From: Paenibacillus sp. KS-LC4
GTDB lineage: Bacteria > Bacillota > Bacilli > Paenibacillales > Paenibacillaceae
NCBI RefSeq assembly: GCF_036894955.1
Contig: NZ_CP145905.1
Coordinates: 3,304,501-3,368,500, forward strand
Length of the DNA stretch: 64,000 bases
Reading direction: 5' to 3'
Shown one piece after another: positions 50,950 through 60,917 of the stretch. Numbering within the stretch: position 1 is the stretch's first letter; every line of letters begins with the position of its first letter. The position numbers and the translations under genes were made by a program. The notes beneath the pieces are model-generated. The model did no database searches, had not been told where the DNA came from, and saw only the letters and a list, made by a program, of their open reading frames with translations.

Positions 50950-52272
50950 TTATACCTCCATAATGAACAGTTCTGGGTTGCCCAGCAGCTGCTTAATGTA
51001 GTTCATAAAGTTTTGAGCGGTTGCGCCGTCGATTAGACGGTGGTCGAAGCTCAGTGACAGTGCCATCACAGGAGCAGCTACGATCTCGCCATTGCGTACG
51101 ATTGCTTTTTCGGAAATACGTCCAGTACCCAGAATGGCAACTTCAGGGAAGTTGATAACTGGTGTAAAGAACATACCGCCCGCCGAACCGATATTGGAAA
51201 TGGTAATCGTGCTGCCTTTCAGCTCGTTAGCCGAAAGCTTGCCATCGCGTCCACGAACAGCCAGATCACGAATGGTGTCAGCCACTTTCCAAATGTTTTT
51301 GCGATCCGCATCTTCAATTACAGGAACGATCAAGCCGTTGTCTGTATCTGTTGCGATACCGATGTTGTAATATTTGCGCAAAACGATTTCTTGATTAGCT
51401 TCGTCAAGCGTCGCATTCATAATTGGGAATTCGCGAGCAGCAGCTACGAGCGCCTTCACGATGAATGGCAGATAAGTAAGCTTAGCGCCTTTTTTCTCTG
51501 CATAAGGCTTGTATTTTGCACGAAGGGCAACAAGCTCAGTAACGTCCACTTCATCCATGATCGTTACATGCGGAGCTGTATATACAGATTTAGACATTGC
51601 GTTTGCAATAATTTTGCGAATGCCTTTGAATGGCAAGCGCTCTTCTGGACGGTAAGCTGTGCCAGCAGCAACTGGAGCTGCTTTCGCTTCGCCAGCACCA
51701 TTTGCAGCTACAGCTGCGTTGTCTTGCTGCTCAGCAGGAGCCGCCGCTTGCTCGGACGCTGCAGGAGCAGAACCGTCAAAGCCAGTAACATCTTCACGCG
51801 TAATACGGCCGTTTTTGCCAGTGCCGCTTACTTGCGTCAAATCAACATTTTGCTCACGAGCGAACTTGCGAACGCTTGGCGTAGCAAGCACAGAAGCATT
51901 TGTAGCTTTAGGAGCTTCTTTAGCTGCTTCAACAGCAGGAGCCGCTTTTGCTGCCTCTGGAGCTGGGGCAGGAGCCGCCTCTTCCTTCTTCGGCTCTTCA
52001 GCTGCAGGAGCTGCTTGCTCAGGAACTTCACCTTCAGCATCAATCAAAGCAACCAATTCGCCTACGTGACAAACTTGGCCGTCTTTAACCAACACTTCAA
52101 GCACAGTACCATTAACCGGACAAGGCACTTCAACAATTGCCTTATCGTTTTGTACTTCCATAATAATGTCATCATCTGTTACTTTGTCGCCGGCTTTAAT
52201 GTGCACTTTAATGATTTCACCTTCGTGCAAGCCTTCGCCAAGCTCAGGGAAACGATATTCGAATTTAGCCAC
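50950..52272 (-). CDS. pdhC: Dihydrolipoyl acetyltransferase (E2)
   Basis: A 440-residue E2. One lipoyl domain (residues 1-80) carries the lipoylated Lys in [12 protein letters not shown] (about 44). Then come an Ala/Pro/Glu-rich linker (about 84-128), the peripheral-subunit-binding domain ([33 protein letters not shown], about 130-162), a second linker, and the acetyltransferase core with the catalytic His/Asp in [17 protein letters not shown]. It transfers acetyl groups to CoA and forms the 60-mer core of the complex. It is 15 bases after pdhB. Confidence 0.97.
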   Translation of the reverse strand: MAKFEYRFPELGEGLHEGEIIKVHIKAGDKVTDDDIIMEVQNDKAIVEVPCPVNGTVLEVLVKDGQVCHVGELVALIDAEGEVPEQAAPAAEEPKKEEAAPAPAPEAAKAAPAVEAAKEAPKATNASVLATPSVRKFAREQNVDLTQVSGTGKNGRITREDVTGFDGSAPAASEQAAAPAEQQDNAAVAANGAGEAKAAPVAAGTAYRPEERLPFKGIRKIIANAMSKSVYTAPHVTIMDEVDVTELVALRAKYKPYAEKKGAKLTYLPFIVKALVAAAREFPIMNATLDEANQEIVLRKYYNIGIATDTDNGLIVPVIEDADRKNIWKVADTIRDLAVRGRDGKLSANELKGSTITISNIGSAGGMFFTPVINFPEVAILGTGRISEKAIVRNGEIVAAPVMALSLSFDHRLIDGATAQNFMNYIKQLLGNPELFIMEV

Positions 52273-52287
52273 CGCGTGTATCCTCCT

Positions 52288-53265
52288 TTAGAAATCCAGT
52301 ACTTTTTGGACAGCTGCAGAAATGCGGGCCACCGTTGGAAGCCATGCATCCTCAACTTGCGCAAACGGATAAACGGTATCCGGACCTGCAACCCGCAGCA
52401 CAGGAGCTTCCAAGTGCAGAATTGCTTTTTCATTGATTTGAGCGATTACTTCAGCGGCAACGCCGGAAGTTTTTTGCGCTTCTTGAACGACAATTGCACG
52501 GTTCGTTTTTTGAATCGAAGCAACAATGGTGTCGATATCGAGAGGCACAAGGGAACGAAGGTCGATAACCTCAGCCTTGATTCCTTGTTTCTCAAGCTCG
52601 TCAGCCGCTTTAACAGCGGTGTGAACCATCAAGCCGTAAGCAATAATGGTAACGTCGCTGCCTTCACGAACGACATTGGCTTTTCCGATTTCAACCGTAT
52701 ACTCGCCTTCTGGCACTTCTGCACGGAAAGCATGATAAAGGTTCAAATGCTCCATAAAAAATACAGGGTCATTATCGCGGATAGCCGAGATAAGCAAACC
52801 TTTTGCATCGTAAGGATTGGATGGAATAACGACTTTGATACCCGGAGTCTGTACAGCAAGACCTTCCAAGGAATCCGTGTGCAGCTCAGCTGCTTTCACG
52901 CCGCCGCCGAAAGGCGTACGGAATACGATTGGCGAGTTGTAGCGTCCACCGGAACGGTAGCGCATACGAGCCGCTTGAATAAACATTTGGTCCATCGCTT
53001 CATAGATGAAACCTACGAATTGGATTTCAGCAATTGGACGGAAGCCTTGAATACCCATACCCACTGCCAAACCGCCGATAGCGGACTCCGCAAGCGGCGT
53101 ATCAAATACGCGGTCTTCGCCAAATTCAGCTTGAAGGCCTTCGGTCGCACGGAACACGCCGCCGACTTTACCAACATCCTCGCCAAACAATAGTACATTC
53201 GGATCCCGTTTAAGTTCAACGCGCATTGCGTCACGGATCGCTTCTTTCATATTCATTTGAGCCAT
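52288..53265 (-). CDS. pdhB: Pyruvate dehydrogenase E1 beta
   Basis: A 325-residue E1 beta subunit. [56 protein letters not shown] and the C-terminal [19 protein letters not shown] are all conserved. It forms the alpha2-beta2 heterotetramer with PdhA, which decarboxylates pyruvate using thiamine diphosphate. It lies 30 bases after pdhA. Confidence 0.97.
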   Translation of the reverse strand: MAQMNMKEAIRDAMRVELKRDPNVLLFGEDVGKVGGVFRATEGLQAEFGEDRVFDTPLAESAIGGLAVGMGIQGFRPIAEIQFVGFIYEAMDQMFIQAARMRYRSGGRYNSPIVFRTPFGGGVKAAELHTDSLEGLAVQTPGIKVVIPSNPYDAKGLLISAIRDNDPVFFMEHLNLYHAFRAEVPEGEYTVEIGKANVVREGSDVTIIAYGLMVHTAVKAADELEKQGIKAEVIDLRSLVPLDIDTIVASIQKTNRAIVVQEAQKTSGVAAEVIAQINEKAILHLEAPVLRVAGPDTVYPFAQVEDAWLPTVARISAAVQKVLDF

Positions 53266-53295
53266 GATCTATAGTTCCTCCTTCGTTAAAGGCTA

Positions 53296-54384
<1,089 letters not shown>

Positions 54385-54433
54385 TCACCTCAATCATTAA
54401 TATTTGAATATTACAGTACTCTGTTATAGAATT

Positions 54434-54463
54434 ATTATAAACCTGTTTAACAAAAATGGTCAA
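54434..54463 (-). promoter_or_regulatory. Sigma-A promoter of the pdh operon
   Basis: On the minus strand, -35 TTGACC (54463-54458), 18-base spacer, perfect -10 TATAAT (54439-54434). Transcription would start about 50 bases before the pdhA ATG. The rest of the 307-base gap to the esterase gene holds no gene; GTAACAGCTGTTAG (54530-54543) is a partial dyad. Confidence 0.8.
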
Positions 54464-54682
54464 AGCAAAAAGCAAAAAACACGTGGTATTTTCAACGCCT
54501 ATGCCCTTTTTGTTAAGAAATTGTATATGTAACAGCTGTTAGAAAGCTATATAACAGCATAATACAATGTGGAACGTGTGGAGCTTGTACGCCGTTTCGT
54601 CAGCCGCGGAACCCGCAACACTGCGGCATCTCTTTATTGTTTACCCACAAGCTCCCATTCCATTCAACCAACGGAGGAAGAA

Positions 54683-55426
54683 ATGATGACAGATGAACGT
54701 TATTTGAAACGCACCGTCCTGAGGGAAACGGTTGCAAGCAGCTATTTGCAAGATGGCCAGCGCTCGCTTCGCGTCTATTTGCCGCCTGGCTACAATGAGC
54801 TGCTGAGCTATCCCGTCGTCTACTGCCAGGACGGAGAAGATTTTTTCAACTTCGGCCGTATAGCGACGACAGCGAACCGCATTATTTTGGATGAGGGCGT
54901 GGAGCCCTTCATTATTGTTGGTGTCGATGTGAATAAAACATTCCGCACAGCGGAATACGCTCCTGACGGAGACCGTCATGAGGCTTATGTCCGCTTTTTC
55001 GGCGAGGAGCTGCTTCCCTATATAGAAGCAAAATATCCGGTCCGTCGTGAGGCCGAGCATCGCGTACTTGCCGGCGACTCGCTTGGCGGCACCATCTCCT
55101 TTCATCTTGCGCTAGCCTATCCGGAGCTGTTTAGCCGCGTGCTTTCCTTGTCAGGCGCCTATTTCGAGCGCTCGCTAGAAATTATGGCTGCTCAGCATGA
55201 CCTTTCCTGGCTTGCGCTTTACATGATTGTCGGCCTGCAGGAAACGGCTTATGAAACTATGGATAGAGGCGTACAAAATTTTGTCGAATTAAATCGTGAA
55301 GCCAAAAAGCTGCTTGAAGAAAGACAAGCCCCTTTTTATTATGCGGAAAAAGAAGGCCAACATCAATGGGGCTTTTGGCAGAAAGAGCTGCCGGAAGCAT
55401 TAATGTATTTTATGGAGCGTCAATAA
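54683..55426 (+). CDS. Alpha/beta-hydrolase esterase (Fes/YbbA-like family)
   Basis: A 247-residue enzyme. ATG at 54683 has ACGGAGGAA upstream; the frame is open to 54569 but has no start support there. SLRVYLPPGYNELLSYPVVYCQDGEDFF is the typical esterase D/enterochelin-esterase opening. The nucleophile Ser is in VLAGDSLGGTISFHLALAYP (GDSLGG, about 132). The catalytic Asp/Glu is probably near the YMIVGLQETAY segment and the His in QHQWGFWQKELPEAL. It would hydrolyse esters, possibly of siderophores or acetylated carbohydrates. It stands alone with its own terminator. Confidence 0.9.
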   Translation: MMTDERYLKRTVLRETVASSYLQDGQRSLRVYLPPGYNELLSYPVVYCQDGEDFFNFGRIATTANRIILDEGVEPFIIVGVDVNKTFRTAEYAPDGDRHEAYVRFFGEELLPYIEAKYPVRREAEHRVLAGDSLGGTISFHLALAYPELFSRVLSLSGAYFERSLEIMAAQHDLSWLALYMIVGLQETAYETMDRGVQNFVELNREAKKLLEERQAPFYYAEKEGQHQWGFWQKELPEALMYFMERQ

Positions 55427-55453
55427 GCGCTGCCATCTTGCTCCAGAAATAAG

Positions 55454-55499
55454 ACAAAGCCTTGATTTCCCCCGCCCAAGGAGGAAGTCAAGGCTTTGT
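55454..55499. terminator. Bidirectional terminator
   Basis: ACAAAGCCTTGA and TCAAGGCTTTGT are perfect 12-base arms around a 22-base loop, with T-rich ends on both strands. It separates the convergent esterase and phosphatase genes. Confidence 0.8.
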
Positions 55500-55522
55500 T
55501 TGTAGAGTTGTTTAAGGCCAGT

Positions 55523-55990
55523 TTACTTAAGCCTCACATGGTCTAGCAGCCGCTTGCAGCCTGCCTCCACCAGTTCAAATACATAATCGAATTGCCCCGT
55601 ATAATAAGGGTCCGGCACATCCGCTACGCCGCGCTCGGGCAGCAGACTCATAAAGGTAAGCACCTCTGCGCTTCCCGCACGCGTGCCGAGAATATCACGC
55701 ACATCGCGTTCGTTTTTCGTATCCATGCAGACGATAAAGTCAAAATCCACATCATCCTGCTGCGTGAACTGACGCGCCTTCATACCCGCATAGGATATCC
55801 CGTTTAAATCAAGCTCCTTGCGTGTGCCTTCATGCGGAGGATGGCCGATATGCCAATCTCCCGTACCCGCGGAGTCTACAATTATTTGATCCGTCAGTCC
55901 CGCTTGCTCCACCTTGCTGCGAAAAACAGCTTCCGCCATCGGGGAACGGCAAATATTGCCGAGACAAACAAACAATACTCTTTTCTTCAA
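55523..55990 (-). CDS. Low-molecular-weight protein tyrosine phosphatase
   Basis: A 155-residue phosphatase. The P-loop is FVCLGNICRSPMAEA (CX5RS, Cys at about 9, Arg at about 15). The general-acid Asp is in DVPDPYYTGQFD (about 122). It starts with TTG at 55990, directly after the TAA of the upstream gene, with AAAGGAGAGG at good spacing. It would dephosphorylate tyrosine or arginine; arginine-phosphatase YwlE has Thr in the P-loop, whereas Ile is seen here, which favours tyrosine. The operon pairing with a TRIC-type channel is of interest. Confidence 0.93.
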   Translation of the reverse strand: MKKRVLFVCLGNICRSPMAEAVFRSKVEQAGLTDQIIVDSAGTGDWHIGHPPHEGTRKELDLNGISYAGMKARQFTQQDDVDFDFIVCMDTKNERDVRDILGTRAGSAEVLTFMSLLPERGVADVPDPYYTGQFDYVFELVEAGCKRLLDHVRLK

Positions 55991-56668
55991 TTAGGCCTCT
56001 CCTTTCTCCTGAACGATTTTCTCCCGCAGCGAGCGACGCGGCAGCTTCCATTTGTAATACACCGACAGCATCCTGAACACAATAATGAGCAAGAACAGGA
56101 ACAGCAAATCAAGTGTCGAATGAAACCAGCCTTTGCCAATAACCAAACCGCCAAGCATCGCCCAAACGGCATAAATTTCATCCCGCAGCACAAGCGGCTT
56201 GCGCCCTGCAAGCACATCGCGAATGATGCCGCCGCCTATACCTGTCAGCATAGCCGCTACCATTACGGCGCTAATGGGATGATTCATCTGCGTCGCATAC
56301 AGCGCGCCCTGAATCGCAAAGGCTGATAAACCGATCGCATCGAAAAAAGCTTCGCTTTTGCGCCACGTATAAATCCATTTAACCGGCAGCAAAAAAGCAA
56401 TCGTCATTGCGATGAGCGCGATTTTCAGCAAGCTCCCCTGGCTCCAAAGCGACGTGACCGGAACGCCGATAAGCAAATTCCTTATGACCCCTCCGCCAAA
56501 CGCCGTGACCAGACCTAGCACAAAAACGCCAAGAATGTCGTATTCCTCCTCCATTGCCACAACCGCGCCGCTGACGGCAAAGGCAATGGTGCCGATAATG
56601 CTGAATACGCCAAAAATCTCCAAATCCAACGTGTACGCCCCCGCTTCCGTTCTCCCATCCGATGTCAT
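55991..56668 (-). CDS. TRIC-type cation channel family (UPF0126) membrane protein
   Basis: A 225-residue membrane protein with seven predicted helices. The repeated glycine-rich motif occurs twice: VTAFGGGVIRNLLIG (about 55-69) and LTGIGGGIIRDVLAGRKPLVL (about 140-160). Each is the GGG..RD/N element of the two three-helix repeats in bacterial TRIC channels (UPF0126). It probably conducts monovalent cations. Its stop is immediately followed by the phosphatase TTG start, so the two are coupled. Confidence 0.9.
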   Translation of the reverse strand: MTSDGRTEAGAYTLDLEIFGVFSIIGTIAFAVSGAVVAMEEEYDILGVFVLGLVTAFGGGVIRNLLIGVPVTSLWSQGSLLKIALIAMTIAFLLPVKWIYTWRKSEAFFDAIGLSAFAIQGALYATQMNHPISAVMVAAMLTGIGGGIIRDVLAGRKPLVLRDEIYAVWAMLGGLVIGKGWFHSTLDLLFLFLLIIVFRMLSVYYKWKLPRRSLREKIVQEKGEA

Positions 56669-56947
56669 CTATCGAATGGTCTATCCTTTCCCATTTTAGC
56701 CCCGACGCTTTCGTAAAGCAACGACATATTTCGTCAATTCGCTGCCGAAATTATACCTGCTACTGGTGCTTCTGCTCAAAGAAACGATATACTAGCAAAA
56801 GCGACATGCAGCAAGGTAAAATAGCTGTCGCCGTTTTTTTGCGGCAAAGTTACCGTTTCGAGGGTGAGATATTAGCCCCTTATTAAGGATGTAACTTATA
56901 CTTGCTTATCTATTGAACAAACTTGTTAGAGAAAGAAGGAAGCGAAT

Positions 56948-57586
56948 ATGCCTCAACGAATAGTCATTTGCTCCGGCGGCGAGCTTGGAGACTTTGCGCT
57001 GCCGCATTTGCAGCAGGATGCCTTTCGTATTGGCGCCGACCGCGGCGCACTATTTTTGGTGGAGCAGGGATATGCACCGCAGCTTGCAATAGGCGATTTT
57101 GATTCCGTAACGGACGAGCAGTTGGCGCTCATACGTTCAGCCAGCAAGGAGCTCATCACCTGTGATCCAGTTTATAAGGATTATACGGATACTGAAATGG
57201 CTTTCCGCTATGCGCTGGAGCAAAATCCAGATGAAATTATTTTACTGGGCGCCTTAGGAACTCGCTTTGATCATTCGTTATCGAACGTACAGTTGCTTGT
57301 GCTCGCCGAGCAGCGGGGCATTCCCGCCTGTATTATCGACGAACATAACTGTATTACTGTTACTTCCTCTAAACGAGTAATACAGAAAGGGCTTTATTCG
57401 AATGTTTCCCTGCTGCCCTTATCTTCTACTGTTTCTGGCATTACATTGAGCGGCTTTCAATACCCTCTGCACAATGCCAGCTTGAAGATCGGCCAATCAC
57501 TAGGCATAAGCAATGTACTCGCGGAGACGGAAGGAAGCATTTCCATTGATGACGGAATGCTGCTCATTGTCCAAAGCCGTGATTAA
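56948..57586 (+). CDS. thiN: Thiamine pyrophosphokinase
   Basis: A 212-residue kinase. The catalytic region is FRIGADRGALFLVEQGYAPQLAIGDFDSVTDEQL (about 26-60, with GDFDS) followed by DPVYKDYTDTEMAFRYAL (KD.TD). ILLGALGTRFDHSLSNVQLL is the conserved C-terminal part of the catalytic domain; a beta-rich thiamine-binding domain follows. It converts thiamine to thiamine diphosphate with ATP. No TPP riboswitch was seen upstream. AAGAAGGAAG precedes the ATG. Confidence 0.93.
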   Translation: MPQRIVICSGGELGDFALPHLQQDAFRIGADRGALFLVEQGYAPQLAIGDFDSVTDEQLALIRSASKELITCDPVYKDYTDTEMAFRYALEQNPDEIILLGALGTRFDHSLSNVQLLVLAEQRGIPACIIDEHNCITVTSSKRVIQKGLYSNVSLLPLSSTVSGITLSGFQYPLHNASLKIGQSLGISNVLAETEGSISIDDGMLLIVQSRD

Positions 57587-57612
57587 GCCATTTTGAGCTG
57601 ACCGCACAAACA

Positions 57613-59574
57613 TTATTCAAAAGTCTCGGGCTTCATCTCGATAACCAGCCCTTCCACATGCTTGCGGCTGAGCTGTTTGCGGAGCTTGCGGTTTTCCTTG
57701 GAATCAAAGACGATACTCATATCATAATCTTCCCCAGGATACAGCTCCGCCCTGCCAATGGACAGCTTAAGCCGCTTTCGATTGAAGGCCAGCTTGCGGC
57801 CCTGCACCTGAACAATGACCTCTCCCCGAGCGTCTGCCGGACGAAAAACGACACCCAGTCGCTTCAGCGGATAAATCCATACCGCGTCGCCCACTTGTAA
57901 GAGCGGCAAAGCGGTTTTGCCTGCTTCCTCTTCTTTTTTGCTGTTATTTTTCACTTGACCCTTGGCTTGAGCTTCGGTTCGAGCCTCGATTTGCTCTGCT
58001 TTAACAGCTGTGCTTCGTTCATCTTGGCCTAGTGTTACGTTCTGCTGACGATTAGCTGCAAGCTGCTCGGCCCGCTGCATTACACGATCTGGCAACCCAT
58101 ATCGACGGGCAATTGCGAAAGCTTGGCTTTCCCCAGCCTCCCCAATGATCAATTGATATAACGGAAGCAAGGTTTTCGGATCAAAAGCCATTCGTGCATT
58201 CATACAGCCCTTCGTGCGAGAAGCATATTGCTTAATCTCATTAAAATGGGTCGTTGCCGCCGTCAAAGCTCTTCGATTGTGCAACTCCTCAAGCACGGCT
58301 ATTGATAGTGCTATGCCTTCGCCTGGATCTGTGCCTGCTGCCAGTTCATCAAGCAGCAGCAAGGAGCGCGGTCCGGCTGACTCCAGCATTTCGCCTAATA
58401 CACGAATATGCGAGGAGAAGGTGCTTAGCGATTGCTCCAAGCTTTGACCGTCACCTAAATCAGCAATAATCGTGCGAAAAATGCCTAAGCGGCTTCCCTC
58501 CCCTGCGGGAACCAGCAGCCCTGACTGAGCGAGCAGCGCGAGCAGGCCGATTGTTTTCAGCGTTGCTGTTTTCCCTCCCGTATTGGGTCCTGTAATAATG
58601 AGCTGGCTCCAATTCAGGCCAAGCTCTACATCAAGCGGAACCGCCGACTGGCCAAGCAGCGGGTGACGGGCTTGCGATAATACGATAAGAGGTTCATCTG
58701 CTAATTGAAAAGATTGACCAGCGTAGGAACGTGAAAGCTTGCCGCGCGCCATAATGAAATCGAAGGTGGCCATCGCCTCTAAATTGAGCCTAAGCTCAGC
58801 TTCATGCGCATCTGCCAAATCGGATAAGCCTGATAAAATAACAGTGCGCTCGCGCTCCTCCTCCGCCTCCCATTGCCGAAGCTCTGCTTGTAAATCGGCA
58901 ACATCAAGCGGTTCTACGAATAAGGTTTGCCCGCTAGCCGATTCATCCCACACCGTGCCCGGCACCTGCTTGCGCAGCTCGCGCTTCACAGCGATAACAA
59001 GCCTGCCGCTTCGTTTACTGATTATCGACTCCTGTAAGGCTGATTTGTATTTGGAAAGCGCCGCTTCCATTTTACGACTGATTTTATCCTCAACTGAATA
59101 ACGATGCCTGCGAATTTCTGCAAGCGCAGCGCTTGCCTGATCGGTGAGGCTTCCATAGCGAATACAGCGGCTCAGCTCCTCCCGCAGCTCCGGGCAATCA
59201 TGCATGGAATCTGCATAGCTAGCAATGATTGGTGCAATCGCCCGCTTACTGGCCATATATCTTCTCATTTGCATAACAGATGCAAGCCATGTCTGCAATT
59301 GCTCCAGCTCCTGCTCGACATAAATTCGTCCTTTGCCCAGCAGCGCTAGAAAAGGATCAATTCCCTCCATCGCGGATAAAGGAACACTTGCCCCCGAGGC
59401 AAGCAATGCGGAGGCTTCCTCTGTCTCCGACAGCCATGCTTGAATTTGCCTGATTTCGATGCTGGGCATATGGCGTTCCGCCAGTAATCGCCCCGCCGGA
59501 GAAACCGTGTAGTCGATTAATTGTTCCTTCAATTTGTCATATTCCAAACGCTTTAGCGTAGCTTCATGCATCAT
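57613..59574 (-). CDS. MutS2-like ATPase lacking the Smr nuclease domain
   Basis: A 653-residue protein. ATG at 59574 has GAGGAG 9 bases upstream. N-terminal core helices (about 5-270) are MutS2-like, starting LKRLEYDKLKEQLIDYTVSPAGRLLAE. The ATPase domain has Walker A ITGPNTGGKTATLKTIGLLALLAQSG and Walker B RSLLLLDELAAGTDPGEGIALSIAVLEEL. The C-terminal region (about 520-650) has a Glu/Lys/Gln-rich coiled stretch and a KOW-like segment (VGDAVWIYPLKRLGVVFRPADARGEVIVQVQGRKLAFNRKRLKL). It stops without the usual C-terminal Smr domain (about 100 residues, HGxRxxEA). Full MutS2 splits collided ribosomes or resolves DNA structures and is about 785 residues. This looks like a second, nuclease-free paralogue. 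Confidence 0.9.
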   Translation of the reverse strand: MMHEATLKRLEYDKLKEQLIDYTVSPAGRLLAERHMPSIEIRQIQAWLSETEEASALLASGASVPLSAMEGIDPFLALLGKGRIYVEQELEQLQTWLASVMQMRRYMASKRAIAPIIASYADSMHDCPELREELSRCIRYGSLTDQASAALAEIRRHRYSVEDKISRKMEAALSKYKSALQESIISKRSGRLVIAVKRELRKQVPGTVWDESASGQTLFVEPLDVADLQAELRQWEAEEERERTVILSGLSDLADAHEAELRLNLEAMATFDFIMARGKLSRSYAGQSFQLADEPLIVLSQARHPLLGQSAVPLDVELGLNWSQLIITGPNTGGKTATLKTIGLLALLAQSGLLVPAGEGSRLGIFRTIIADLGDGQSLEQSLSTFSSHIRVLGEMLESAGPRSLLLLDELAAGTDPGEGIALSIAVLEELHNRRALTAATTHFNEIKQYASRTKGCMNARMAFDPKTLLPLYQLIIGEAGESQAFAIARRYGLPDRVMQRAEQLAANRQQNVTLGQDERSTAVKAEQIEARTEAQAKGQVKNNSKKEEEAGKTALPLLQVGDAVWIYPLKRLGVVFRPADARGEVIVQVQGRKLAFNRKRLKLSIGRAELYPGEDYDMSIVFDSKENRKLRKQLSRKHVEGLVIEMKPETFE

Positions 59575-59650
59575 TTTCAATCGCTCCTCATTGTAATTGG
59601 ATGTAATTTCTATTTTGCTGGCGTGCAGATATAGATGGCTATTTACAAAA

Positions 59651-59690
59651 AAAACAGGAACAGAACGCATGAGCGTTCCATTCCTGTTTT
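59651..59690 (-). terminator. Strong terminator just upstream of the MutS2-like gene
   Basis: On the minus strand, AAAACAGGAA plus GAACGC pairs with GCGTTC plus TTCCTGTTTT around a TCAT loop, followed by TTTTTTTTG (to 59647). It lies only 77 bases before the MutS2-like start codon, so it must stop transcription from upstream or act as an attenuator. Confidence 0.9.
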
Positions 59691-59714
59691 AAACGGCTGC
59701 TATACCTGGCCAAA

Positions 59715-59770
59715 CGTTATTCAACCTAACGCAACCGCCCTCTATAAACGGGCAGGATTAGGAAATAACG
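59715..59770 (-). ncRNA. Nested hairpin between tandem terminators (candidate structured RNA)
   Basis: On the minus strand, CGTTATT pairs with AATAACG as a closing stem, CCTAA with TTAGG inside it, and GCCC with GGGC at the tip around GTTTATAGA. Three nested perfect helices in 56 bases are more than expected by chance. The next element downstream is the strong terminator at 59651-59690. It may belong to one leader RNA, or be a separate small RNA. No protein reading frame competes for this sequence. Confidence 0.45.
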
Positions 59771-59771
59771 C

Positions 59772-59797
59772 AAAAAAACCGTGCTGCAAGAGCACGG
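59772..59797 (-). terminator. Terminator closing the upstream structured RNA
   Basis: On the minus strand, CCGTGCT pairs with AGCACGG around CTTGC, followed by TTTTTTTG (59778-59772). It is a textbook terminator. Confidence 0.9.
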
Positions 59798-59990
59798 TGG
59801 TCAGGCCGCTGCCGAATAGCATTCAGGCGGAGTCCACATGTTCTTAACTCTTGGTATCAGACCGCCTATGAAGATATGCTCATAAAAACCTGCCATAACT
59901 GCACAAAGCAGCCAGCAAGCTCCTATTCGCCTTCAACGCGTTCTGATCTATCCAATTTATGAGTTAAGAACACCTGTCAACATAAAATAA
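59798..59990 (-). ncRNA. Rod-shaped non-coding RNA candidate, possibly 6S-like
   Basis: A perfect 11-base helix closes the structure: GTTCTTAACTC (59971-59961) with GAGTTAAGAAC (59850-59840), 110 bases apart. Inside, TTGG and ATCAGA pair with TCTGAT and CCAA, then GAAG/CTTC, CTTGC/GCAGG and CTGC/GCAG to a small tip loop. The result is a long rod with asymmetric bubbles, ending after about 40 bases in a textbook terminator. A TTGACA box (60059-60054) gives a possible promoter. The length (about 200 bases) and shape resemble 6S RNA of Bacillota. A riboswitch-type leader is the alternative, because AGGCGG (inside) can also pair with CCGCCT (59833-59826 area) outside the closing helix. No known riboswitch core motif was recognised. 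Confidence 0.5.
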
Positions 59991-60119
59991 ACCCCTTCCC
60001 GAACCATCCAGCCAACAAAATATAATTACAATCTACTTCAAGTACAAGCCTGTTGTCAACCCTTTTGGCTTCCGCCAGCATCCTTATGCTCATGCTCCTT
60101 CGGGCCCAGCTGTAGCTTG

Positions 60120-60917
60120 CTATACCTTCGCTTCCAGAGCCGTCCTTGCAAACTGTACATCAGCCGGAAGTCCATATTCGATATTTAAATCAATGTCGTG
60201 AGACATATGCGTAAAAATCGTATGCTTCGGCCGCCAAAGCTGAATCAGCTCCAGCGCTTCCGTTACATCATAAACAGAACGGGTTTCATAGGCAAACGGC
60301 TCTTTATAAAAGCTAGTGCCGAGCACCAGCAGATCAAGACCGTGAAGCGGCTGCTGCTGTTCATCAGTCAGCCCAATGGCGTCAGAGCAATAAGCCCATG
60401 AACGTTTTTCGAGAGCATGATCAAAGCGAAAAGCATAGGCATAGCCATTTTTGCCGTGATTTATGCGCCAGCTTGTTAGATCCCAGCTGCCAATCCGCAT
60501 AGCCCCGCCGTCTATCGCATGAAAATCAATTTGCCGCTGCAGCCACGGAAAACGAGCGTTAATATCGCTAATTACCTCAGCAGCTGCAAAAGCCTCGCCC
60601 TTCACGTTCAGCCAGCGGCAAGCGTCAGCCCATTCCACTAGTCCGCCGATATGGTCAAAATGGGCATGCGTAATTAATATCCGTCTGACGAAACGCAGGC
60701 CTGCCGCCTCCATTTGCCTTCCCCAATCAGGGCCGCAGTCAATCCATACCGTTTCATCAGCTACACCTGCTGGTGACGCTCCTAATTCATCAAGCTGCAC
60801 AAGAGAACGCAAGCGGCGATTAATGCCTGTGCTTCTCGCTTCTTCACATACCGCGCAGCTGCAATAAACACGCGGAACACCCATGGAATCGCCTGTCCCG
60901 CGAAATGTAATACGCAT
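60120..60917 (-). CDS. MBL-fold phosphodiesterase, PhnP-like
   Basis: A 265-residue metallo-beta-lactamase-fold protein. It starts MRITFRGTGDSMGVPRVYCSCAVCEEARSTG, the PhnP-type opening with Cys residues that bind a structural metal. The metal-binding HxHxDH motif is ITHAHFDHIGGLVEW (about 82-96). WAYCSDAIGL and FTHMSHDIDL (about 235-245) supply the remaining His and Asp ligands. PhnP acts on cyclic phosphodiesters in phosphonate breakdown; many Bacillota relatives stand outside phn operons. It overlaps the upstream GNAT by one base (TAATG). Confidence 0.9.
   Translation of the reverse strand: MRITFRGTGDSMGVPRVYCSCAVCEEARSTGINRRLRSLVQLDELGASPAGVADETVWIDCGPDWGRQMEAAGLRFVRRILITHAHFDHIGGLVEWADACRWLNVKGEAFAAAEVISDINARFPWLQRQIDFHAIDGGAMRIGSWDLTSWRINHGKNGYAYAFRFDHALEKRSWAYCSDAIGLTDEQQQPLHGLDLLVLGTSFYKEPFAYETRSVYDVTEALELIQLWRPKHTIFTHMSHDIDLNIEYGLPADVQFARTALEAKV

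Noticed and set aside
51391-53193. A 600-codon plus-strand open frame antisense to pdhC and pdhB
   Set aside because: It spans two certain genes and their spacer, with Cys/Phe/Arg-rich sequence typical of antisense shadows. No start signal.
59641-60060. T-box, SAM, TPP, lysine, FMN or M-box riboswitch upstream of the MutS2-like gene
   Set aside because: None of their conserved core sequences (for example the T-box GGGTGGnACCGCG) was found, so I describe it only as a structured RNA.
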